Source of the DNA: an uncultured bacterium
Lineage (GTDB): Bacteria > Patescibacteriota > Minisyncoccia > Phycocordibacterales > Phycocordibacteraceae
DNA length: 21,159 nucleotides
Assembly (NCBI GenBank): GCA_943914435.1
Contig: CALUBY010000006.1
Coordinates: 1 to 21,159 of the forward strand
Reading direction: 5' to 3'
Shown: positions 7,164 to 13,087 of the stretch, in pieces
How the letters are laid out: each line of letters opens with the position of its first letter
Numbering within the stretch: the first letter of the stretch is position 1
Notes under the pieces: model-generated
Seen by the model: the letters and a program-made list of their open reading frames with translations, nothing else
Database searches by the model: none
Told to the model about the DNA's origin: nothing
Program-made: the position numbers and the translations under genes

Positions 7164-7871
7164 ATGAAAAAAATACTCCACAAGGCAGACGAGCGAGGAA
7201 AGGGTGAACATGGCTGGCTTTCTACGCGATACAGTTTTAGTTTTGCGAATTGGTATGACCCGTCTCGTATGGGGTTTGGTGCACTGCGGGTGATTAATGA
7301 CGATCGGATTGCACCCGCAAGCGGGTTTGGTGCGCACAGTCATCAGGACATGGAAATAATCACCATTGTCACGAAGGGCGCAGTGACGCACGAGGACAGC
7401 ATGGGGAACACGGGACAGGTGCCCGCCGGAGACATACAGGTTATGTCCGCGGGTACGGGTGTTACGCACGCAGAGCGAAATGACTCACCGGACGAAGAAC
7501 TCACCCTGTTTCAAATTTGGATTGCGACGAATGCAAAAGGAGTCGAGCCGAGGTATGCCCAAAAGGCGTTTGGTCTTCAGAACGAGACCGAAGGCATAAC
7601 GCTTTTGGTTGCGCCTAACGACACGGAAGGGGCGCTCCCGATACACCAAGACGCGTATCTTAGTCAGGGGGTGGTGGCTACTGGGGGAACACTTACGTAT
7701 ATCCTCAAAAACCCAGAACACGGACTCTATGTGTTTGTGGTTGAGGGTGAGGTTACTGTCGCGGGCGAAACTCTCCACCCGCGCGACGCGATTGGACTCA
7801 TTGAGCTCACTGACCTTTCCATGAGCGCGTCAGCTTTTTCTCGTCTTCTTCTCATTGAGGTGCCGCTTTAG
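7164..7871 (+). CDS. Pirin-family bicupin (YhaK/YhhW-like)
   Basis: This 235-residue protein has the pirin N-terminus (WLSTRYSFSFANWYDP, FGALRVINDDRIAP) and the metal site H58 and H60 in HSHQDME with H102 and E104 in THAERN. The second cupin half (~140-235) is divergent and lacks obvious ligands, as is usual for YhaK/YhhW-type pirins. Some members have quercetin dioxygenase activity in vitro, but the physiological role is not settled. It stands alone, 66 bp after the ROK gene and with no visible Shine-Dalgarno. Its 3' end overlaps the convergent EEP-family gene by 4 nt (7868-7871). Confidence 0.88.
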   Translation: MKKILHKADERGKGEHGWLSTRYSFSFANWYDPSRMGFGALRVINDDRIAPASGFGAHSHQDMEIITIVTKGAVTHEDSMGNTGQVPAGDIQVMSAGTGVTHAERNDSPDEELTLFQIWIATNAKGVEPRYAQKAFGLQNETEGITLLVAPNDTEGALPIHQDAYLSQGVVATGGTLTYILKNPEHGLYVFVVEGEVTVAGETLHPRDAIGLIELTDLSMSASAFSRLLLIEVPL

Positions 7872-8599
7872 GTAAGTTTAGTTTCAATAATGAGGGGCAA
7901 GTGATCAGAGAAGGCCTTGCTGCTTGGCACCGAGACGGTGGTGTCTGAAAAGTGCGAAGAAAGAAAAAGAACCTGCAGTGAGTGAAGTGGTTTCCAAGAA
8001 GGATAGCCAGGTACAGAAATAGGGGTAAGACCGGATGCTTTGAGGTGCTTAAAGGCACGGTGATTACGCTCATTAAAATCACCACCCAGAATAACGGGTC
8101 CTTCAATCTGCTGAACGCGCTTTGCGATTTCAGCAATCTGTACCTCCCGTGCTTTTGCGTTAAGGGCGAGGTGCGCCACTAGTACGGTTACGGGACTCGC
8201 TTCAATCGCGAGCACGGTTTCACCAAGAACCCGAGGATGCACATTGCTTGAGAGTGCGTGAGACCGAGTGGCAGCGATGGGATAGCGAGCAAGAATGGCA
8301 CTCCCTTCGTTTATGGAAGAACCCACGCTTCTTGTGGGGAAGAATTGCATATGAGAAAGGGAGGCCTCTCGGCCCATGGTTTCAAGCTGAGAGATGCCTC
8401 GGCTTCTTTTTGATCCTGCATCAACTTCCGTAAGGAGTGTTATGTCTATACTCTCTTCTTTCAGAAAGACTCCCGCGTCGTATGCGCCGTGTCCCTGGTG
8501 GGGCAACACATAGCGCCAGCTACTGGTTAGGTACTGACGATACCCTTTGGTTACCCCGATACCAGACTGAATGTTTGCGACGACAATACGGATACGCAT
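7868..8599 (-). CDS. Endonuclease/exonuclease/phosphatase (EEP) family hydrolase
   Basis: From the ATG at 8599 the protein has 243 residues. EEP fold motifs appear in order: VVANIQSG (N), LLTEVD (E), AHLALNAK (H), LGGDFNER (D and N) and FSDHLPL (D and H). These are the metal and phosphate residues of DNase I-like hydrolases. The strand before the last motif reads SLQVLFLSS where many members have an Asp-containing (I/L)D-h-hhS element, a small departure. The frame extends upstream to 8683, but that segment is unlike the family and covers palindromes. A -10-like TATAGT 6 nt before 8599 supports the shorter start with leaderless mRNA. Substrate (nucleic acid, lipid or sugar phosphate) is unknown. 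Confidence 0.85.
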   Translation of the reverse strand: MRIRIVVANIQSGIGVTKGYRQYLTSSWRYVLPHQGHGAYDAGVFLKEESIDITLLTEVDAGSKRSRGISQLETMGREASLSHMQFFPTRSVGSSINEGSAILARYPIAATRSHALSSNVHPRVLGETVLAIEASPVTVLVAHLALNAKAREVQIAEIAKRVQQIEGPVILGGDFNERNHRAFKHLKASGLTPISVPGYPSWKPLHSLQVLFLSSHFSDTTVSVPSSKAFSDHLPLIIETKLT

Positions 8600-8605
8600 G
8601 GCGTC

Positions 8606-8611
8606 ACTATA
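8606..8611 (-). promoter_or_regulatory. -10 box of the EEP gene (leaderless type)
   Basis: Read on the minus strand this is TATAGT, ending 6 nt before the ATG at 8599. No convincing -35 is seen. Two perfect palindromes (CGGGTACCCG at 8616-8625, GCTTCATGAAGC at 8629-8640) occupy the spacer and -35 region and could be operators. Confidence 0.45.
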
Positions 8612-8615
8612 CGCG

Positions 8616-8779
8616 CGGGTACCCGTAGGCTTCATGAAGCGAGGCCAAGTTTGAAAAACAGAGCAAAATGCCGTACTCTGCAAAAGTCCCTCTCACCCAG
8701 GAGGGATAGAACAGTCGCCTCTGCAAACGTCTCCTCGAAGACTCGGAACGTTTGCATCCGGCTCGTTCGGAAATCGAGC
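8616..8779. repeat. Cluster of five inverted repeats between EEP gene and tRNA-Thr
   Basis: In 164 bp there are five symmetric elements. They are CGGGTACCCG (8616-8625), GCTTCATGAAGC (8629-8640), TCCCTC/GAGGGA (8687-8692/8701-8706), TGCAAACGT/ACGTTTGCA (8722-8730/8748-8756) and GCTCG/CGAGC (8761-8765/8775-8779). None has a T-run. The last three lie outside any gene supported here. They may form a structured RNA or be operators; I recognise no known RNA family. Confidence 0.5.
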
Positions 8780-8813
8780 ATGATAGCTTCGCTCTCAGCT
8801 CGACTCCTCACTC

Positions 8814-8885
8814 GCCGATGTAGCTCAGGGGTAGAGCAACTCCATGGTAAGGAGTAGGTCGGCAGTTCAATTCTGCCCATCGGCT
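8814..8885 (+). tRNA. tRNA-Thr (anticodon GGT)
   Basis: Acceptor strands GCCGATG and CATCGGC pair perfectly. The D-arm GCTC...GAGC follows, the anticodon stem ACTCC/GGAGT closes the loop ATGGTAA with anticodon GGT (codon ACC/ACT), and the T-arm GGCAG/CTGCC closes TTCAATT. The discriminator base is T and CCA is not encoded. A strong terminator follows 7 bp later. Confidence 0.93.
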
Positions 8886-8892
8886 CAGAAGG

Positions 8893-8930
8893 AAGAAAGG
8901 GCGCGACCATTAGTCGCGCCCTTTCTTTAT
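8893..8930 (+). terminator. Intrinsic terminator after tRNA-Thr(GGT)
   Basis: A perfect 15-bp stem (8893-8907 with 8913-8927) closes a CATTA loop; its 3' arm ends in CCCTTTCTT and is followed by TAT. The position just after the tRNA makes its role clear. Confidence 0.88.
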
Positions 8931-8967
8931 GAATTCTTCATTATGGGTGCGATAGAGTCCTCACACT

Positions 8968-9624
8968 ATGACTTCAATCGTACGCACTATTAAAGAAAAT
9001 CTTTCACCTGCGCGGCTGTGGCCGCTGTTGTTTACGCTGTCCTACACCGCCTTCTCGATGATCTATTTTGCTTCCATAGGAAATAGCGAGTTCATTGCCT
9101 ACATCGCGGTAATTATATTTCTCCTCGTACTTGGGGGATGTGTTCTCACGCATCAGTGTGTGCCTGCCTGGATATTGTGGCTTTTGTCTCTTGTGGGTCT
9201 TCTCCATCTCTTAGGCGCTGCAGTGATGGTGAATGGCGACATCCTCTATAACTATGTGCCGGTCTATATAGAAAATCCCTCAGGACTAACATTCATTAAG
9301 TTTGATCAGATTGTGCACACGATTGGTTCCGCGGTTGCTGCCGTTCTTATGTATTACTTTTTGCGACGTGACACGATGTTTCACTGGCTTGGCATCGGCG
9401 TGTTCTCGGTGCTCGGTTCTATCGGGATAGGTTCCCTGAACGAAGTCATCGAGTTTATTGCAAAGATGAATGTGTCAGACACCGATGTGGGTGGGTACTA
9501 CAATACGGCCGTGGATTTGTGCGTGAACTTGTTTGGGGCGTTACTCGGGACGATGCTCTCATTCTTGTTCTGGAAGCCAAACGCCAAAGCACTGTCTTTT
9601 AAGGGAGAGCAGATGCCTGCTTAA
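8968..9624 (+). CDS. DUF2238/YjdF-like polytopic membrane protein
   Basis: This 218-residue protein has about six membrane helices (roughly residues 19-37, 42-60, 66-86, 112-132, 138-160 and 183-204). Conserved polar residues of the YjdF/DUF2238 type are present: FDQIVHTIGSA in helix 4, SLNEVIEFIAK, then DVGGYYNTAVDLCVNLFGALLG, with Asp, His, Glu, Tyr-Asn and Asp-Asn facing the helices. The function of the family is not established. It has its own transcription unit between two tRNA-Thr genes. The start at the ATG 8968 lacks a clear Shine-Dalgarno. Confidence 0.75.
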   Translation: MTSIVRTIKENLSPARLWPLLFTLSYTAFSMIYFASIGNSEFIAYIAVIIFLLVLGGCVLTHQCVPAWILWLLSLVGLLHLLGAAVMVNGDILYNYVPVYIENPSGLTFIKFDQIVHTIGSAVAAVLMYYFLRRDTMFHWLGIGVFSVLGSIGIGSLNEVIEFIAKMNVSDTDVGGYYNTAVDLCVNLFGALLGTMLSFLFWKPNAKALSFKGEQMPA

Positions 9625-9650
9625 GAGCGAGTACTCGAGCCGTATTACGT

Positions 9651-9669
9651 GGCCCTCGAGGCCGTCTTT
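9651..9669 (+). terminator. Possible weak terminator after the DUF2238-like gene
   Basis: GGCC-CTCGA-GGCC (9651-9663) can fold into a short stem followed by GTCTTT. It is small, and the T-run is interrupted, so this is only a candidate. Confidence 0.3.
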
Positions 9670-9670
9670 G

Positions 9671-9679
9671 TGCTATCAT
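9671..9679 (+). promoter_or_regulatory. Extended -10 promoter of tRNA-Thr(CGT)
   Basis: TGCTATCAT matches the extended -10 pattern TGnTATnaT and ends 10 nt before the first tRNA base. No -35 is recognisable. Confidence 0.5.
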
Positions 9680-9689
9680 CCTCTCGTTC

Positions 9690-9762
9690 GCCGAAGTAGC
9701 TCAGTTGGTAGAGCGTGTCACTCGTAACGACAAGGTCGGCGGTTCAATCCCGCCCTTCGGCT
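9690..9762 (+). tRNA. tRNA-Thr (anticodon CGT)
   Basis: Acceptor strands GCCGAAG/CTTCGGC, D-arm GCTC...GAGC, anticodon loop CTCGTAA with anticodon CGT (codon ACG), and T-arm GGCGG/CCGCC around TTCAATC. The anticodon stem TGTCA/CGACA has one mismatch (A-C) next to the loop. No CCA is encoded. It shares the acceptor and T-arm style of the tRNA-Thr(GGT) at 8814. Confidence 0.92.
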
Positions 9763-9773
9763 CAAAAAGAAAT

Positions 9774-9804
9774 CGCCCGCGACCCTCAAAGAGGGGCGCG
9801 GGCG
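9774..9804. terminator. Bidirectional terminator between tRNA-Thr(CGT) and the minus-strand gene
   Basis: A 14-bp GC-rich stem with one mismatch (9774-9787 with 9791-9804) closes an AAA loop. On the minus strand it is followed by a T-rich run (complement of 9763-9773, ATTTCTTTTTG), and it begins 6 bp after the stop of the minus-strand gene. It therefore fits that gene best while also following the tRNA. Confidence 0.82.
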
Positions 9805-9810
9805 TTCTCG

Positions 9811-10338
9811 TTAGGCGAGAAGATGCCATGCTTCCAGGTACGGTTGGTATGTGGAAGCAGGATGGGAAGGGTGCGGGAAGTTCAGAACCTTCTTGTTCCG
9901 ATTCACATCTCCGCGACATGGTGGGGCGAACAGAAACTCGTACGCGTCCTCGTTTGGCATCACGTAGGTCTCTATAGGTGTCCCGCCGGCGGCACAGATG
10001 AAAATGTGGTAGTCGGTGCACGTGAGTGATTCCTTCACCACCGTGCCCCGCATGAATCCCGTTTTGGTCTTACGCGGAAAGAGTGGCTTGGTGATATAGC
10101 AGATCCTGCACCGCTTGTCGCCTATGATCACGTGCGGGCCGGAGGGAAGAAGAGATCCGTCCGGTCGGCTCACGCTCAGGTTGTGCCTCTCGGCAAGACG
10201 CGTGACCACATCAAACACGTGATCAGAAATCCGAATACCGCCGGTCTTTTCTATTCCGCGGCGTCGCGCTCGGGGTTCCCGAGCCGAGGTGTTCGTGTAG
10301 TACGGGCTGCGTCGAGGATCGTGATTGTGATTAAACAC
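9811..10338 (-). CDS. Unrecognised protein, faint nuclease-like pattern
   Basis: I do not recognise this 175-residue protein. A basic N-terminus (~1-32, rich in Arg, with NHNHDPRRSP) is followed by a helix (DHVFDVVTRLAERHN), strands (HVIIGDKRCRICYI), a basic linker (PLFPRKTKTG), more strands (YHIFICAAGG, IETYVMP) and an aromatic tail ending YLEAWHLLA. The order resembles small restriction-endonuclease-fold proteins, but no intact D...ExK is visible, so any nuclease role is speculation. Three scattered cysteines (CRIC, TCTD) could bind metal. The GTG start is supported by GAAGGAG about 6 nt upstream and by a promoter at 10375-10402. A dedicated terminator lies 6 bp past the stop, so this is a complete single-gene unit. 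Confidence 0.7.
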   Translation of the reverse strand: MFNHNHDPRRSPYYTNTSAREPRARRRGIEKTGGIRISDHVFDVVTRLAERHNLSVSRPDGSLLPSGPHVIIGDKRCRICYITKPLFPRKTKTGFMRGTVVKESLTCTDYHIFICAAGGTPIETYVMPNEDAYEFLFAPPCRGDVNRNKKVLNFPHPSHPASTYQPYLEAWHLLA

Positions 10339-10374
10339 CGTATCTCCTTCAATGTAGCAAAGAGCACTCGTAGT

Positions 10375-10402
10375 ATTTTACCATAAAAACTCTATAATGC
10401 AA
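10375..10402 (-). promoter_or_regulatory. Promoter of the minus-strand unknown gene
   Basis: Read on the minus strand: -35-like TTGCAT (10402-10397), 16-bp spacer, and -10 TAAAAT (10380-10375) preceded by TGG, an extended -10. It overlaps the divergent prfB -10 at 10393-10398, so the two promoters could compete. Confidence 0.55.
10393..10398 (+). promoter_or_regulatory. -10 box upstream of prfB
   Basis: A consensus TATAAT lies 32 nt before the prfB ATG. A convincing -35 is not seen. A GGGG-containing stretch (CTGGGGTA) before the ATG may serve in ribosome binding. Confidence 0.5.
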
Positions 10403-10430
10403 AACAAAGCGTATCGTTTACACTGGGGTA

Positions 10431-11315
10431 ATGAACGAAGAAGAGAACCCGCGCATAGGAGAAATCGAAGGCCTTATGGCCTCGCCTGACTTTTGGAAGG
10501 ACCCTGCTCTTGCGCAGCGCACCATTGCTGAGTATCAAAGCCTGAAAGACGGAGGGTCAGGAGACGCGGGTGATCAGTATGACAAGGGTCCGGCGACGCT
10601 TTCTATTCTTGCAGGTGCGGGAGGAGACGATGCAGAAGATTTTGTGCGCATGCTACGACGCATGTATGAAGGGTACGCAACAAAGAATGGGTGGAATGTG
10701 TGGGAGCTTCATGCAAACGAGAATAATCAGGGAGGGTATCGCAATGTGATGCTCGAAATACCAGGGAAAGGCGCGTACGGAAGATTAAAGAACGAAGCAG
10801 GGGTGCATCGTCTTGTGCGTATCTCACCCTTTAACTCAAACGCAAAGCGTCAGACGTCGTTTGCGCTCGTTGAGGTGGTCCCAAAGCTTGCGGGAACTGA
10901 GGCGATTGAACTCGTACCGGATGATTTGGAGATTCAGTTTGCCCGCGCCGGAGGCGCGGGTGGTCAGAACGTAAACAAGCGCGAGACGGCGGTTCGTATT
11001 GTACACACGCCGTCAGGTGTTTCTGCACACGTGTCGAGCGAGCGCAGTCAGCTCGCAAACCGCGAAAAGGCGATGGAGCTCGTAAAGGCACGCCTCTTCC
11101 GTCTTCAGGAAGATAAGCGGTTGGCAGAAGCAAAAGGGCGCTCGGTAGCCGCAAACACGGCAAACGAATGGGGAAGCCAGATGCGTTCCTATGTATTGCA
11201 CCCGTATAAGCTGGTAAAAGACCACATAACGGGTGAAGAATCACATGACCCAGAAGCTGTTCTTGAAGGAGACCTGGATAGCTTCATAGACGCCACACGC
11301 GACGCTGAGGTATAA
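10431..11315 (+). CDS. prfB: Peptide chain release factor 2 with shortened domain 1
   Basis: This 294-residue class I release factor has the RF2 stop-codon tripeptide SPF at residues 132-134 (RF1 would have PxT) and GGQ at 177-179 in AGGAGGQNVNK for peptidyl-tRNA hydrolysis. It therefore terminates at UAA and UGA. The usual RF2 is ~365 residues. The N-terminal helix (EIEGLMASPDFWKDPALAQRTIAEY) aligns with domain 1, but the long helical hairpin that should follow is reduced to a short GGSGDAGDQYDKG linker before the domain 2 start (LSILAGAGGDDAEDFVRMLRRMYEGYA). Domains 2-4 look complete. No in-frame UGA or programmed-frameshift site is visible near the start. The stop codon lies within the -10 box of ftsE. 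Confidence 0.93.
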   Translation: MNEEENPRIGEIEGLMASPDFWKDPALAQRTIAEYQSLKDGGSGDAGDQYDKGPATLSILAGAGGDDAEDFVRMLRRMYEGYATKNGWNVWELHANENNQGGYRNVMLEIPGKGAYGRLKNEAGVHRLVRISPFNSNAKRQTSFALVEVVPKLAGTEAIELVPDDLEIQFARAGGAGGQNVNKRETAVRIVHTPSGVSAHVSSERSQLANREKAMELVKARLFRLQEDKRLAEAKGRSVAANTANEWGSQMRSYVLHPYKLVKDHITGEESHDPEAVLEGDLDSFIDATRDAEV

Positions 11316-11316
11316 T
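11287..11316 (+). promoter_or_regulatory. Promoter of ftsEX inside the prfB 3' end
   Basis: TAGACG (11287-11292) as a -35 and a perfect TATAAT (11311-11316) as a -10 are separated by 18 bp. The prfB stop TAA is embedded in the -10. The hexamer ends 12 nt before the ftsE ATG, giving a leader of only a few bases. Confidence 0.55.
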
Positions 11317-11328
11317 GATCTTCGTTAT

Positions 11329-12009
11329 ATGATCTATTTCGACAAGGTGACAAAAATTCACAAGGACGGCACCCCCGGTCTTGAGGATGTCACTATCGCC
11401 ATTGCACCAAGAGAGTTCGTCTCTATTGTGGGACACTCTGGTGCGGGAAAGACCACGCTTCTTAAAATGCTTCTCGTGGAAGATCGTCCTACGGACGGTA
11501 CAGTGTTTTTTGAATCAACCGATGTGCACGCACTCCCAAAGAGTCAGCTGCATCACTACCGCCGAAAGATTGGCATGGTGTTCCAGGACTTCCGTCTCAT
11601 ACCAAACAAGACCGCATACGAGAATATTGCGTTTGCCATGGAGGCTGCGGGTCGTCCTGAGGACGAGATAGCGCTCGACGTGCCACACATTCTTGATCTC
11701 GTGGATCTTGGAGGCAAGGCACACCACTTCCCGGGTCAGCTTTCAGGAGGTGAGCAGCAGCGCGTTGCTATTGGTCGCGCCATCATCAATCAGCCAGACC
11801 TTATCGTTGCAGACGAGCCAACCGGAAACCTCGACCCGGTGAACACGTACGAGATTATGGACATCTTGAAGAAGATTAATGAACTCGGTACAACCGTCCT
11901 TATAACCACCCACAACAAGGGCGTGGTTGATGCGATGGCTCGTCGCGTTATTACCATGGACCGCGGACGCGTTATCCGTGACGACATGCAGGGTCAGTAC
12001 ATTCTTTAA
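11329..12009 (+). CDS. ftsE: Cell division ATP-binding protein FtsE
   Basis: This 226-residue ABC ATPase has Walker A GHSGAGKTT from residue 35, Q-loop MVFQDFRLIP, signature LSGGEQQR from 138, Walker B LIVADEPTGNLDP from 158 and switch His195 in TTHN. QDFRLIP and DEPTGNLDP are typical of FtsE. With FtsX it forms a membrane complex that activates periplasmic or extracellular peptidoglycan hydrolases during division. ftsX follows after 23 bp, the standard order. The N-terminus MIYFDKVTKIHKDG is also the normal FtsE start. Confidence 0.95.
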   Translation: MIYFDKVTKIHKDGTPGLEDVTIAIAPREFVSIVGHSGAGKTTLLKMLLVEDRPTDGTVFFESTDVHALPKSQLHHYRRKIGMVFQDFRLIPNKTAYENIAFAMEAAGRPEDEIALDVPHILDLVDLGGKAHHFPGQLSGGEQQRVAIGRAIINQPDLIVADEPTGNLDPVNTYEIMDILKKINELGTTVLITTHNKGVVDAMARRVITMDRGRVIRDDMQGQYIL

Positions 12010-12032
12010 ATCTAGGTAATCTCAATCTTTCT

Positions 12033-12956
12033 ATGTGGACGATGATCAAGAGAGTAGTAACGGGCGGCGCGAAGAACTTCTTCCGAAGCGGTGCCGTATC
12101 GTTCGCTACCGTCTTGATCATGACCGTGACGCTCACCATCGTCGGTTCTTTGATTTTCCTCTCAGCGATTCTCACAAACACGCTTGCAACACTTGAGGAG
12201 AAGGTCGACGTTAACGTCTATTTCATTACGGATGCTGCAGAAGCTGACATCCTTACTATCCAGAATCGCCTCGAGGCTCTCCCTGAGGTTGCGAGCGTTG
12301 AGTACACGAGCCGTGAGCAGCGCCTCGCTGAGTTCCGTGCACGTAACGAGAACGATCAGCTCACCCTTCAGGCACTCGATGAGCTTGGTACTAATCCCCT
12401 TGGAGCGGCACTCGCTATTAAAGCCACCGACCCATCAGCGTATGGCGGTATCGTTGAGTTCCTTTCTGACGACCCGTCCCTTTCTCCTGCAGACGGACCC
12501 ATCATCGACAGTATTAACTACTTCCAGAACAAGGCTGTTATCGACAGGCTTACCGGTGCCATTGATGCCACTGAAAAGGCAGGGCTCGTTATCGTAATCC
12601 TCTTTGCGCTTGCTTCTACTATCATTGCGCTTGCTACCGTGCGACTTGCTATCTACACCGCACGCGACGAAATCGCTGTTATGCGCCTTGTGGGTGCGTC
12701 AAACGCCTATATCCGTGGTCCGTTCATCGTAGCGGGTATGCTCTCCGGTCTCTTGGCAGCCCTTGTCGCGCTCGTGATCTTCTATCCGGTCACCTGGTAC
12801 GCTGGCTCAACACTTTCAACCTGGCTCGGTGGATTCAATCTCTTCACGTACTATCTCGCGAACTTCGGTATGATATTCGCCATCTTGGCTGGAACCGGTG
12901 TTCTCGTTGGCGTGCTTGCCTCATGGCTTGCGGTTCGTCGCTACCTCCGAGTCTAG
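12033..12956 (+). CDS. ftsX: Cell division protein FtsX (permease-like)
   Basis: This 307-residue protein has the FtsX topology: a cytosolic N-terminus, TM1 (~21-48), an extracellular domain (~50-180) with VDVNVYFITDAAEADI and LPEVASVEYTSREQRLAEFR, then TM2 (~183-208), TM3 (~228-253) and TM4 (~276-300). RDEIAVMRLVGASNAYIRGPF between TM2 and TM3 is the family signature. The complex with FtsE transmits ATP hydrolysis to cell-wall hydrolases. No hydrolase gene follows directly; the gap holds only a doubtful 39-codon frame before pyrG. Confidence 0.95.
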   Translation: MWTMIKRVVTGGAKNFFRSGAVSFATVLIMTVTLTIVGSLIFLSAILTNTLATLEEKVDVNVYFITDAAEADILTIQNRLEALPEVASVEYTSREQRLAEFRARNENDQLTLQALDELGTNPLGAALAIKATDPSAYGGIVEFLSDDPSLSPADGPIIDSINYFQNKAVIDRLTGAIDATEKAGLVIVILFALASTIIALATVRLAIYTARDEIAVMRLVGASNAYIRGPFIVAGMLSGLLAALVALVIFYPVTWYAGSTLSTWLGGFNLFTYYLANFGMIFAILAGTGVLVGVLASWLAVRRYLRV

Positions 12957-12957
12957 T

Positions 12958-13077
12958 ATGACCACCTCACGTATTTCTTCCTGCGCCTTCTTTCGGGGCC
13001 GCAGTCTCTCTCCTCATGTCCATGGCAGTTCGCCAGGGAACAAAAGGAGTGTCGTTCTTACTCAGGTGCGGGATTAA
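12958..13077 (+). CDS. Doubtful 39-residue frame after ftsX
   Basis: An ATG 1 bp after the ftsX stop opens a 39-codon frame ending at a TAA 10 bp before pyrG. The product would be basic and Ser/Arg-rich (MTTSRISSCAFFRGRS...) with no recognised domain. A second short frame, MSMAVRQGTKGVSF..., overlaps in another phase. Either could be a remnant or nothing at all. No other feature is seen in the 131-bp gap. Confidence 0.2.
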   Translation: MTTSRISSCAFFRGRSLSPHVHGSSPGNKRSVVLTQVRD

Positions 13078-13087
13078 CGATTAGCGT

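Noticed and set aside
8600..8683. 28-residue N-terminal extension of the EEP-family protein
   Set aside because: The extension covers two palindromes and a -10 box, and the family N-terminus (MRIRIVVANIQSG) begins at the ATG at 8599.
8632..8910. Minus-strand frame of 92 codons across tRNA-Thr(GGT)
   Set aside because: Most of it is the antisense of the tRNA and terminator, a well-known source of false annotations.
9701..10021. Minus- and plus-strand frames across tRNA-Thr(CGT) and the unknown gene
   Set aside because: They run through the tRNA and terminator and overlap the better supported minus-strand gene at 9811-10338.
10431..10560. Programmed +1 frameshift in prfB
   Set aside because: The frame is open from the ATG, with no internal UGA after a CUU-like slippery codon and no upstream coding segment in another frame.
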